From assembly GCA_013815505.1 (NCBI GenBank), contig JACDGA010000024.1, forward strand, positions 1 through 12,565: a DNA stretch of 12,565 nt, written 5' to 3'. Position numbers and translations under genes: made by a program. The stretch comes from Acidimicrobiia bacterium. Lineage in GTDB: Bacteria; Actinomycetota; Acidimicrobiia; Acidimicrobiales; Ilumatobacteraceae. Of the stretch, positions 1-5,551 are shown piece after piece. The notes under the pieces were generated by a model, which was given only the letters and a program-made list of their open reading frames with translations, was not told the DNA's origin and made no database searches. Each line of letters starts with the position of its first letter. The stretch's first letter is position 1.

Positions 1-698
1 TGATCCTGCAACATGACCCGGGTTCGCTGGCGGGCTTGCTGGGCGAAGCACTCGAGGCTCGCGGCATGACGTCGCAGGAGCTGGCGATGGGACGCAGCGT
101 GCACGACGCGACGTTCACGGACGACTTTCCGCCGCTCGACGGGTTCGACCTCGTCGTCCCGCTCGGCGCCGTCTACACGCTGTACGACGACGAGCAGGTC
201 GGTACGTGGATTGACCGCGAGCTCGACCTGCTGCGCGATGCCGACGCCGCCGGCCTCCCGGTGCTCGGCGTCTGCTTCGGGGCGCAGGCGCTGTCGGCGG
301 CGCACGGCGGCAAGGTGTACCGGGCTGGCGCACCCGAGGTGGGGTACTCGACGATCGAGACGTTCGACGCCGCGCGAATCCCGCAGGGCCCGTGGATGCA
401 GTGGCACTACGACGTGTGCACGGTGCCCGACGGCGCAGAGCTGCTCGCCGTCAGCGACGCCGGTCCGCAGGCGTTCACGCTGCGCCGCAACCTGGCGCTG
501 CAGTTCCACCCCGAGGTGACGGTGGCAATGATCGACAACTGGCTCGACCTCGACCGGGAGGACGCCGAGGCGAGCCTGCAGGAGGCGGGCACCGACGTCG
601 GCACGGTGCGCACGGACGCGGCGGACAACGCCGAGCGCCAACGCGCCGACATCGACGCGATCCTCGACTGGTGGCTCCCCTCCGTCGAACTCACCTGA
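1..698 (+). CDS. Class I glutamine amidotransferase (5' end cut by window)
   Basis: This is a stand-alone class I glutamine amidotransferase domain (GATase1, GMP-synthase-like), the type that releases ammonia from glutamine or has drifted to related amide or peptide hydrolysis. The reading frame is open from base 3 and begins ILQHDPGS, which is how such proteins usually start. The true start is therefore probably the codon ending at base 2 (NTG) or slightly upstream; the internal TTG at 36 is not a likely start. The nucleophile elbow GVCFGAQ has its Cys at bases 273-275, and the LQFHPEV motif supplies the His and Glu of the triad near bases 507-515, so the triad is intact. A C-terminal acidic and helical tail of about 50 residues follows, and the gene ends in TGA at 696-698. 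No synthase partner is visible, so the substrate is unknown. The family call is firm; the biological role is open. Confidence 0.88.
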   Translation, partial: ILQHDPGSLAGLLGEALEARGMTSQELAMGRSVHDATFTDDFPPLDGFDLVVPLGAVYTLYDDEQVGTWIDRELDLLRDADAAGLPVLGVCFGAQALSAAHGGKVYRAGAPEVGYSTIETFDAARIPQGPWMQWHYDVCTVPDGAELLAVSDAGPQAFTLRRNLALQFHPEVTVAMIDNWLDLDREDAEASLQEAGTDVGTVRTDAADNAERQRADIDAILDWWLPSVELT

Positions 699-717
699 CG
701 CCGCCCGCACGGGCGTC
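697..717 (+). terminator. GC-rich hairpin at the amidotransferase stop
   Basis: The arms GACGCC (697-702) and GGCGTC (712-717) pair perfectly. An alternative compact stem, CGCCC/GGGCG with a 4-base loop (702-715), lies inside. It begins in the stop codon and has no T-tract, as is common in high-GC actinobacteria. It may end the amidotransferase transcript; this is judged from base pairing only. Confidence 0.35.
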
Positions 718-755
718 CGCCAGGTGCGACCGGAGGAGTCGCGCGTGCGTTCGGG

Positions 756-761
756 TAGCCT
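756..761 (+). promoter_or_regulatory. Candidate -10 box for the DEAD-box helicase
   Basis: TAGCCT fits the actinobacterial TANNNT -10 and is identical to the hexamer in front of msrA. If used, transcription would start near 768 and give an untranslated leader of about 155 bases. I see no convincing -35 element. Confidence 0.35.
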
Positions 762-767
762 TGAGAT

Positions 768-923
768 TGCGGTGAGTCCACACGGACCCCGCGGTCTCAG
801 TGCGGCGCATTCCTGCGCCTGGGTGTTGTCTCCCGCCTCCGAGCGGGCCCGATGGCCGATCGACGTCTCGTCTTGCATCAGCGGCCACCACCCAGCACAC
901 GAACGAAAAGGTTCTCCCCCACC
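768..923 (+). promoter_or_regulatory. Putative long structured leader of the helicase mRNA
   Basis: The stretch between the candidate promoter and the helicase ATG holds three hairpins in a row. They are GACC-CCGC-GGTC (785-796), GGCGCA-TTCC-TGCGCC (804-819, a perfect 6-base-pair stem with a 4-base loop) and CCCGC-CTCCGA-GCGGG (832-847). After these comes an unstructured A/C-rich part with AAAAGG at 907-911, a plausible though distant ribosome-binding element. Long leaders are known for cold-induced DEAD-box helicase and cold-shock mRNAs in other bacteria; that this one responds to temperature is inference. An in-frame ATG at 852 lies inside the leader and could give a 24-residue extension, but it has no good ribosome-binding site. 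Confidence 0.35.
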
Positions 924-2564
924 ATGCACACCCTCGATCCTTCACGCGCCTCGGCGCGCGCAGCCGGCTTCGCCGAGCTCGGCGTGCCCCAGCCGATCGT
1001 GCGAGCGCTTGCTCGCACCGGCATCGACGACCCTCGGCCGATCCAGGCCGCAACCATCCCCGATTCCCTCGCAGGGCGTGACGTCCTCGGCCGCGCCAAG
1101 ACCGGCAGCGGCAAGACCATCGCCTTTGGCGTCCCCGTCGTCGCCGCGCTCGCAGCGTCCGGCGGCCGCACCCGTTCGGGTCGGCCACGTGCGCTCGTGC
1201 TCGTGCCGACGAGAGAGCTGGCGTCGCAGGTCGCGGCCGCAATCACCCCGCTGGCCAAGGCGATGTCGCTGTCATGCACCACAGCGTTCGGCGGCGTCGG
1301 CCAGGGCCGCCAGGTTGCCGCGCTCCGCGGCGGTGTCGACATCCTGATCGCCTGCCCCGGCAGGCTCGAGGACCTCATCGGTCAGCGGCACTGCTCGCTC
1401 GGCGATGTCATGGTGACCGTGCTCGACGAGGCCGACCACATGGCCGATCTCGGGTTCCTGCCGGCGGTGCGCCGCCTTCTCGATCTCACGCCTGCCGGCG
1501 GGCAGCGCATGCTCTTCTCGGCGACGCTCGACGGTGCCGTCGCCGGGCTCGTGCGGCGCCACACCACGAACGCCGTCACGCACGAGCTCGACACGGAGCC
1601 CGACGAGGCACCGCTCATCGATCATCACGTGCTGTCGATCGCGGCGGCCGACAAGCGGGCGATCATTCACGACCTGGCGGCGAGCTCGGACCGCACGCTG
1701 CTGTTCACTCGCACGAAGCACGGCGCACGCAAGCTCGCTCGCCAGCTCACGACATCGGGTGTTCCCGCGGTCGATCTGCACGGCAACCTCTCCCAGGGGG
1801 CGCGCGAGCGCAACCTCGAGTCGTTCAGCAGGGGCAGCTCACGGGTGCTCGTCGCCACCGACATCGCCGCCCGCGGCATCCACGTCGACGACATCTCGCT
1901 CGTCGTGCACGTCGACCCGCCCGCCGAGCACAAGGCGTACCTGCACCGCTCGGGCCGCACGGCGCGCTCGGGTGCCCGCGGCGTGGTGGTCACGCTCGCC
2001 ACGCCCGAGCAGTCTCGCGACGTCCAGCGGATGACGAAGGCTGCGGGCATCACACCGACGGCAACGTCGGTGCGCCCCGGCGACCGGCTCCTGTCCCAGC
2101 TCGCCGGCTGTCCGGATGACGGCACGAGACGCGACGCCCCACGGACGAACGTCGCCCCGGCGCCTGCGGCGACCTTTGCACCGTCGACGACGACGGTGAC
2201 CTCGGCACCCCGTCACGGCCGTGACGATCGGCGCGACGGTCGCAGTCGTGACGATCGGCGCGACGGTCGCAGTCGTGACGATCGGCGCGACGGTCGCAGT
2301 CGTGACGATCGGCGCGACGACCGCAACCCGCGAGTCGATCGCAGTGGACGAGTCAGAAGCGACCGGCGCAACGGCAGCGACCGACGGGTCAGCGACCAGC
2401 GACCCAGCGGCGACCAGCGACCCAGCGGCGACGAGCGACCCAGTAGCGATCGGCGAGATGGCAGCGAGGGCGGTCGCGATCGTCCCGACCGGGACACGCG
2501 CTCTCGCCGTGGCGGGCGCAACCGGAGCGGACGCAGCCGAAGCCGCGCACGCGCGCCTCGCTGA
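924..2564 (+). CDS. DEAD-box ATP-dependent RNA helicase, RhlE/CsdA type
   Basis: Cytoplasmic ATP-dependent RNA helicase that unwinds RNA duplexes in ribosome assembly, mRNA decay or cold adaptation. Counting from the ATG at 924 (546 residues), all core motifs are present: a Q motif (FAELGVPQ, then RPIQAATIP), Walker A AKTGSGKT at 58-65, PTRELA at about 95-100, DEAD at 168-171, SAT at 199-201, the ATDIAARGIHV motif at 311-321 and HRSGRTAR at 341-348. Two RecA-like domains fill residues 1 to about 385. The last 115 or so residues are a disordered tail rich in Arg, Asp, Ser and Gly, built from two DNA tandem repeats. Such basic tails usually add non-specific RNA binding. I prefer 924 to the in-frame ATG at 852 because the domain begins soon after it and the upstream residues look like leader. 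It is a single gene, converging on the small genes to its right. Confidence 0.93.
   Translation: MHTLDPSRASARAAGFAELGVPQPIVRALARTGIDDPRPIQAATIPDSLAGRDVLGRAKTGSGKTIAFGVPVVAALAASGGRTRSGRPRALVLVPTRELASQVAAAITPLAKAMSLSCTTAFGGVGQGRQVAALRGGVDILIACPGRLEDLIGQRHCSLGDVMVTVLDEADHMADLGFLPAVRRLLDLTPAGGQRMLFSATLDGAVAGLVRRHTTNAVTHELDTEPDEAPLIDHHVLSIAAADKRAIIHDLAASSDRTLLFTRTKHGARKLARQLTTSGVPAVDLHGNLSQGARERNLESFSRGSSRVLVATDIAARGIHVDDISLVVHVDPPAEHKAYLHRSGRTARSGARGVVVTLATPEQSRDVQRMTKAAGITPTATSVRPGDRLLSQLAGCPDDGTRRDAPRTNVAPAPAATFAPSTTTVTSAPRHGRDDRRDGRSRDDRRDGRSRDDRRDGRSRDDRRDDRNPRVDRSGRVRSDRRNGSDRRVSDQRPSGDQRPSGDERPSSDRRDGSEGGRDRPDRDTRSRRGGRNRSGRSRSRARAPR
2220..2327 (+). repeat. 27-bp tandem repeat coding RDDRRDGRS units
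   Basis: Three exact 27-base copies (2220-2246, 2247-2273, 2274-2300) are followed by a fourth that matches for its first 19 bases. The unit is a multiple of three and codes the nonapeptide RDDRRDGRS in the helicase tail, so copy-number change would lengthen or shorten the tail without breaking the frame. Confidence 0.95.
2392..2445 (+). repeat. 18-bp tandem repeat coding DQRPSG units
   Basis: There are two exact 18-base copies (2392-2409, 2410-2427) and a third with three changes (2428-2445). They code DQRPSG, DQRPSG and DERPSS in the helicase tail. This is a second, unrelated in-frame repeat, about 65 bases after the first. Confidence 0.9.
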
Positions 2565-2580
2565 GTCGGCGTCCTGTCAG

Positions 2581-2600
2581 CGCGTCGGCGCGCCGGCGCG
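2581..2600. terminator. Bidirectional GC hairpin between converging genes
   Basis: CGCGTCGG-CGCG-CCGGCGCG is a near-perfect 20-base palindrome. As RNA of the + strand it forms an 8-base-pair stem with one U-G pair and a CGCG loop. It sits in the 56-base gap between the converging helicase and SHOCT-like gene ends, where a shared terminator would be expected. There is no T-tract on either side. Confidence 0.5.
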
Positions 2601-2620
2601 TCACTCGAGTCGCGTGTCGG

Positions 2621-2872
2621 TCAGTCGACCTGGAGTCGTCGGGCGAGGTCGGCCTTCTCGGACTCGAAGTCCTCAGGTGACACGGTGCCCTCGGCGAACC
2701 GGGAATGCAGGTCGGCGAGCTCGGCGACGACCTCTTCTTGCGAGCTCGGCGTCACGTCGGCGTCACGATCTGCGGCCGCCGCGAGGCGTTCGACCTTGCG
2801 CAGCTGCTTGCGCTTCGCCTTGTCGAGACGATCCCGCTCGCGCTGGCGCTTGCCCGCTCCTTCGCTCGCCAT
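2621..2872 (-). CDS. Small SHOCT-like C-terminal domain protein (83 aa)
   Basis: This 83-residue soluble protein has two parts. Residues 1-35 are strongly basic and probably helical, with many Lys and Arg. Residues about 50-81 (ELADLHSRFAEGTVSPEDFE, then SEKADLARRL) match the pattern of the SHOCT domain, a short helix-turn-helix-like element often found at the C-terminus of oligomerising or regulatory proteins. The ATG lies 3 bases after the stop of the 39-residue gene, so the two are almost surely co-transcribed and translationally coupled; GGTGGTGG in the end of that gene can act as its ribosome-binding site. No membrane segment is present. The function is unknown; the SHOCT assignment is by eye. 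Confidence 0.72.
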   Translation of the reverse strand: MASEGAGKRQRERDRLDKAKRKQLRKVERLAAAADRDADVTPSSQEEVVAELADLHSRFAEGTVSPEDFESEKADLARRLQVD

Positions 2873-2875
2873 GCG

Positions 2876-2995
2876 TCAGCCACCACCGCCCAGCGACGGG
2901 CGGCGTTCCTTCTTCTCACGCTTGGCCTGCCGCTTTTCCTTCAGCGACTTGCCCGGCTTCTTCGCTGCGGCCTTCTGTGGCGACTTCCCACTCAT
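2876..2995 (-). CDS. 39-residue Lys/Arg-rich conserved-type small protein
   Basis: This short gene reads MSGKSPQKAAAKKPGKSLKE and ends in a Gly4 tail before TGA. Of its 39 residues, 14 are Lys or Arg, so it is highly basic and probably disordered or one long helix, suited to binding RNA, the ribosome or DNA. Support for it being real: an excellent AGGAGG ribosome-binding site 6 bases before the ATG, a clean stop, and a tight 3-base junction to the SHOCT-like gene. From memory, tiny actinobacterial proteins with a KSLKEKR-type stretch are widespread, but I cannot verify that here. The function is unknown. It follows the acetyltransferase gene on the same strand after 105 bases and may have its own promoter: TAGGGT on the minus strand at 3103-3098 overlaps the stop of that gene. 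Confidence 0.75.
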   Translation of the reverse strand: MSGKSPQKAAAKKPGKSLKEKRQAKREKKERRPSLGGGG

Positions 2996-3003
2996 CGGTG
3001 CCT

Positions 3004-3025
3004 CCTCGACTCCTACAGGTCGAGG
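3004..3025 (-). promoter_or_regulatory. Hairpin touching the ribosome-binding site of the 39-aa gene
   Basis: The perfect 7-base arms CCTCGAC (3004-3010) and GTCGAGG (3019-3025) enclose an 8-base loop. On the minus-strand mRNA the 3' arm ends with the first GAGG of the GAGGAGG ribosome-binding stretch, leaving AGG free. It could modulate translation of the small-gene pair. This rests on base pairing only. Confidence 0.35.
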
Positions 3026-3100
3026 CGTCGAGCTTGCACGGAGCGGCAGCGCAAACGGCCGTCCCTCACAAGCGAGGCGACTCGTCCCGGAAGCGCCACC

Positions 3101-3991
3101 CTACCCTGCGCCGCGCGAACCGGCGGAGCGGCCACCTCCGTCACTGCTGGCGCGACCGTCACGTTCGAACGTGGTCTTGGTGTGGGTGACCGCGAACCGG
3201 AGCCGTTGCAGATTGCGCAGTGACGCGCCGCTGCTCGCCTGCGACGTCGCGAGGTCGCAGCCGGCGTCGGCGGCGAGCCGGAGCCGATAGGCGATCAGCG
3301 CGGTCTGCACGCCGCGCCCCCGCTCACCCGGCAACGTCACCATCGCACCCAAGGTGGCGATGCCGTCGCGGATCGAGAGCATGGCGCAGCCGACGACCCG
3401 TCCGTCGTCAGCCGAACGTGCGAGCAACAAGCCGGGATGCTCGACCCGACTCGCCACCGCGGCGTACGCATCGCTCGTCCGCCGCGCGGCGTCGTCGACG
3501 TGGCCCCAGCCGATGGCCGTGGCCGCCTGCCAGTCGGACAGGGTCACCTCGTCGCCCACCTCGGTCAGAATCGTCGGGTCGGGAGGCAGCGTCGGTTCAT
3601 GCGCATCGATGCGGCGAGCGACGGCGGTCGTCGTGCTGGCCGGGCGGTAGCCACGCCGGAGCAGCCGGCCGCGCACCGATGGGATGGTGAGCTCGCTCAC
3701 CTCGAACGCCGGGACGACGCCCACCGTCGCGCTCCGGCGTTCGAGCCGGCCGAGATCGGCGTCGGTCACCTCTCGCTGGAGGCCGGCCGCGAGCACGCGG
3801 TTGACGTACTGACCGCCACCGAGCAAGACGGCGTGCCCGTCGGCGAGCGGAAACGTGTCCGTGCGCCACGACGGATCTGACGCAGCGAGCGCGCTGGCCA
3901 TCGCCACCATGTTTGCGGCCCAGACGCGTTCGATGCGGAGCGCGAGCGCCTCGTTCGAGCCCGTCGCGTCGGCGTCGAGTCGCTGTGTCAC
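3101..3991 (-). CDS. GNAT-family N-acetyltransferase
   Basis: Probable acetyl-CoA-dependent N-acetyltransferase of 296 residues. The C-terminal half carries the GNAT core: a strand pair DGRVVGCAMLSIRDGIATLG at about 196-215, then the acetyl-CoA pyrophosphate loop ERGRGVQTAL at about 223-232 (the Q/R-x-x-G-x-G/A signature), and a late SLRNLQRLRFAVTHT segment typical of the last strands. The first 120 or so residues form a domain I cannot name, perhaps a second, degenerate GNAT fold. The start is taken as GTG at 3991, preceded by GGGGG; no in-frame ATG lies nearer upstream, and the open frame further upstream runs into the divergent gene. TACACA at 4003-3998 sits 6 bases before the GTG and is a near match to the leaderless pattern seen elsewhere in the window. 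The substrate is unknown. Confidence 0.78.
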   Translation of the reverse strand: MTQRLDADATGSNEALALRIERVWAANMVAMASALAASDPSWRTDTFPLADGHAVLLGGGQYVNRVLAAGLQREVTDADLGRLERRSATVGVVPAFEVSELTIPSVRGRLLRRGYRPASTTTAVARRIDAHEPTLPPDPTILTEVGDEVTLSDWQAATAIGWGHVDDAARRTSDAYAAVASRVEHPGLLLARSADDGRVVGCAMLSIRDGIATLGAMVTLPGERGRGVQTALIAYRLRLAADAGCDLATSQASSGASLRNLQRLRFAVTHTKTTFERDGRASSDGGGRSAGSRGAG

Positions 3992-4005
3992 ACCCCCTGT
4001 GTACC

Positions 4006-4029
4006 GTCGACTCCAACATCGAAGTCGAC
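4006..4029. promoter_or_regulatory. Inverted repeat in the divergent acetyltransferase/HNH intergene
   Basis: The perfect 7-base arms GTCGACT (4006-4012) and AGTCGAC (4023-4029) are separated by 10 bases. The centre-to-centre spacing is 17 bases, somewhat under two helical turns, which would suit a dimeric repressor. It lies 15 bases upstream of the acetyltransferase GTG and 79 bases upstream of the HNH-gene ATG. It could be an operator for either gene or an RNA hairpin. Confidence 0.35.
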
Positions 4030-4083
4030 CTGATTCCGGTTCGGCGGGTGATCGATGGATCGAGCCGCAGGCTCCCGAGTACG

Positions 4084-4098
4084 CCCACGAGACGTGGG
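4084..4098 (+). promoter_or_regulatory. Hairpin overlapping the HNH-gene ribosome-binding site
   Basis: CCCACG-AGA-CGTGGG is a perfect 6-base-pair stem with a 3-base loop. Its 3' arm contains the start of GTGGGGGA, the only ribosome-binding candidate for the ATG at 4108. When folded it would hide part of that site and could restrain translation of a possibly harmful nuclease. Confidence 0.4.
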
Positions 4099-4107
4099 GG
4101 ACATGCG

Positions 4108-5418
4108 ATGATCGCAACGATCGGCGAGCGGACGGCACACGGCGCGGTGCGAGTCGCGGCGGACTCGGCGTCGGTGGCACTCGCACCCATCGATGCCGCA
4201 TTGGACGTGCTCGACGGGGCGCTCGACGGTCTCACGATCGAGGCGTTCACCCCGCTGGCACTCCGGCGAGCGGGCGAACGGGCGCGTCGCGCGCGGGCGC
4301 GCATCGATCGCTTCGACGCCGCGCTGGCTGCGAGGGCTCGTGCGCTGACGGTCGCCGGGGCGGTGAAGGACGCCACGTCGGTGCTCGACCCCGAAGGTCG
4401 CCGGCCGATGGGCGACGTCACGGCCGCCACGCGCCGGGCCGAGGCACTGAGCGACGCGCCGGTGTTGCAGGGCGCGTTCGACGACGGGCAGCTCCCTGCT
4501 GCACACCTCGATCTGGTCGCCCGTGCGCGCCGCCAACTCACCGGTACGCGCCGGCGAGCGTTCGAGGCCGCCCATGAGCGGCTGGTGGCAGCGGCCCGGC
4601 GACAGTCGCTGGCCGACTTCCGCCGCACGCTGGCGTCGGTGATCGACGAGATCGACGCCGCCCACGGTGCCGGCGACGTCGAGCGGCTGCGACGGCAACG
4701 CAGCTTGCGGCGATGGTGGGACCGCGACGGGCTGCGTCACTGGCACCTCGCCGTCGATCCAGAGGCCGGTGCTCGACTCGACGGCGCGCTCGACGCCCAG
4801 ATCGAGGCGCTCTTCCATCGCGACCGCGACGCCAACGGAGGCGAGGTTCGTCGCAGCAGCGAGCAACTCGCCTGCGACGCGCTCGGCGACCTGGTTGCGG
4901 GCGGTCACGCGGCGAAGCGTCCGGGACGCGCAGAGATCATCGTCCACGTCGACCACGACACGCTGCGCGACGGGCTCCACTCCCGCTCCATCCACCACGA
5001 CAACAACGGGCAGCCGCTCACACCTGCAGCCATCCGGCGGCTGGCGTGCGACGCCGGGATCATCCCCGTGCTGCTCGGCGGGGACACGATTCCGCTCGAC
5101 GTCGGACGCGAATCGCGCACGGCAACCCCGGATCAACGGCGTGCCCTTGCCGCGGTCTACGACGACTGCGCAATCACCGGGTGCGGTGTGCCGTACGCCC
5201 ACTGCCAGGTCCATCACACCGTCGAGTGGAACGACCACGGCTTCACCGACCTCGAGGTGCTCGTCCCCATCTGCGGCAAGCACCACCACCTCGTGCACGA
5301 CCACCACTGGCGGATGTCCCTCGACCCGCACCGGGTGCTGCGCCTCTACCGCCCCGACGGCACCCTCGACAGCATCCACCACCCTGTCGGCCGTCATCCC
5401 CCACCTCGCAGCCCGTAA
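4108..5418 (+). CDS. DUF222 / HNH endonuclease-like protein (13E12 repeat family)
   Basis: A 436-residue protein with an N-terminal Ala/Arg-rich helical DUF222 region (about residues 20-330) and a C-terminal HNH nuclease module (about 350-415). The HNH part has CAITGC (C354, C359), the CQVHH core (C366, H369, H370), then C389 and H392 in ICGKHHHLVHDHHW. This gives the usual zinc cysteines plus catalytic and metal-binding histidines. Actinobacterial genomes carry many copies of this family; members have been discussed as mobile or phage-derived nucleases, but no role is established. The ATG at 4108 is chosen because GGGGGA precedes it at normal spacing and the conserved region follows; the open frame before it has no family character. 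It is divergent from the acetyltransferase, with 116 bases between the starts. No repeats or target-site duplication mark it as an insertion. Confidence 0.88.
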   Translation: MIATIGERTAHGAVRVAADSASVALAPIDAALDVLDGALDGLTIEAFTPLALRRAGERARRARARIDRFDAALAARARALTVAGAVKDATSVLDPEGRRPMGDVTAATRRAEALSDAPVLQGAFDDGQLPAAHLDLVARARRQLTGTRRRAFEAAHERLVAAARRQSLADFRRTLASVIDEIDAAHGAGDVERLRRQRSLRRWWDRDGLRHWHLAVDPEAGARLDGALDAQIEALFHRDRDANGGEVRRSSEQLACDALGDLVAGGHAAKRPGRAEIIVHVDHDTLRDGLHSRSIHHDNNGQPLTPAAIRRLACDAGIIPVLLGGDTIPLDVGRESRTATPDQRRALAAVYDDCAITGCGVPYAHCQVHHTVEWNDHGFTDLEVLVPICGKHHHLVHDHHWRMSLDPHRVLRLYRPDGTLDSIHHPVGRHPPPRSP

Positions 5419-5551
5419 GCGGAGCGCTCCTGCGCCGCCGGGCCCGACTGCCGTACCGCACGAACAACGTGATGTCACGCGGCGAGGGAAGCTCCAGCGA
5501 CGAGGCGCACGCGGGCGAGGAGAAAGCGAAGCGGCCGACGAGCCCGCAGCA

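Noticed and set aside
852..923. Upstream ATG extension of the helicase
   Set aside because: No ribosome-binding site before 852, and the 24 added residues do not resemble helicase sequence.
2220..2445. Possible CRISPR-like array
   Set aside because: The repeats are directly adjacent without spacers, in frame with the helicase, and no cas gene is present.
2221..3189. Plus-strand frame spanning the helicase tail and the small genes
   Set aside because: It reads the tandem repeats in a second frame and then crosses two minus-strand genes with good ribosome-binding sites; no domain seen.
4108..5418. DUF222/HNH gene as a recent mobile insertion
   Set aside because: No terminal repeats, target duplication or compositional change at its edges; family membership alone is not evidence of mobility here.
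3988..5478. Long minus-strand frame opposite the DUF222/HNH gene
   Set aside because: No recognisable domain; it is antisense to a protein with a clear HNH motif, and stop codons are rare in this phase only because of GC-rich third positions.
5468..5479. CGTGATGTCACG dyad between the HNH and mutase gene ends, CRP-like at first sight
   Set aside because: The half-site spacing is 2 rather than 6 bases and it lies between converging 3' ends, not in a promoter.
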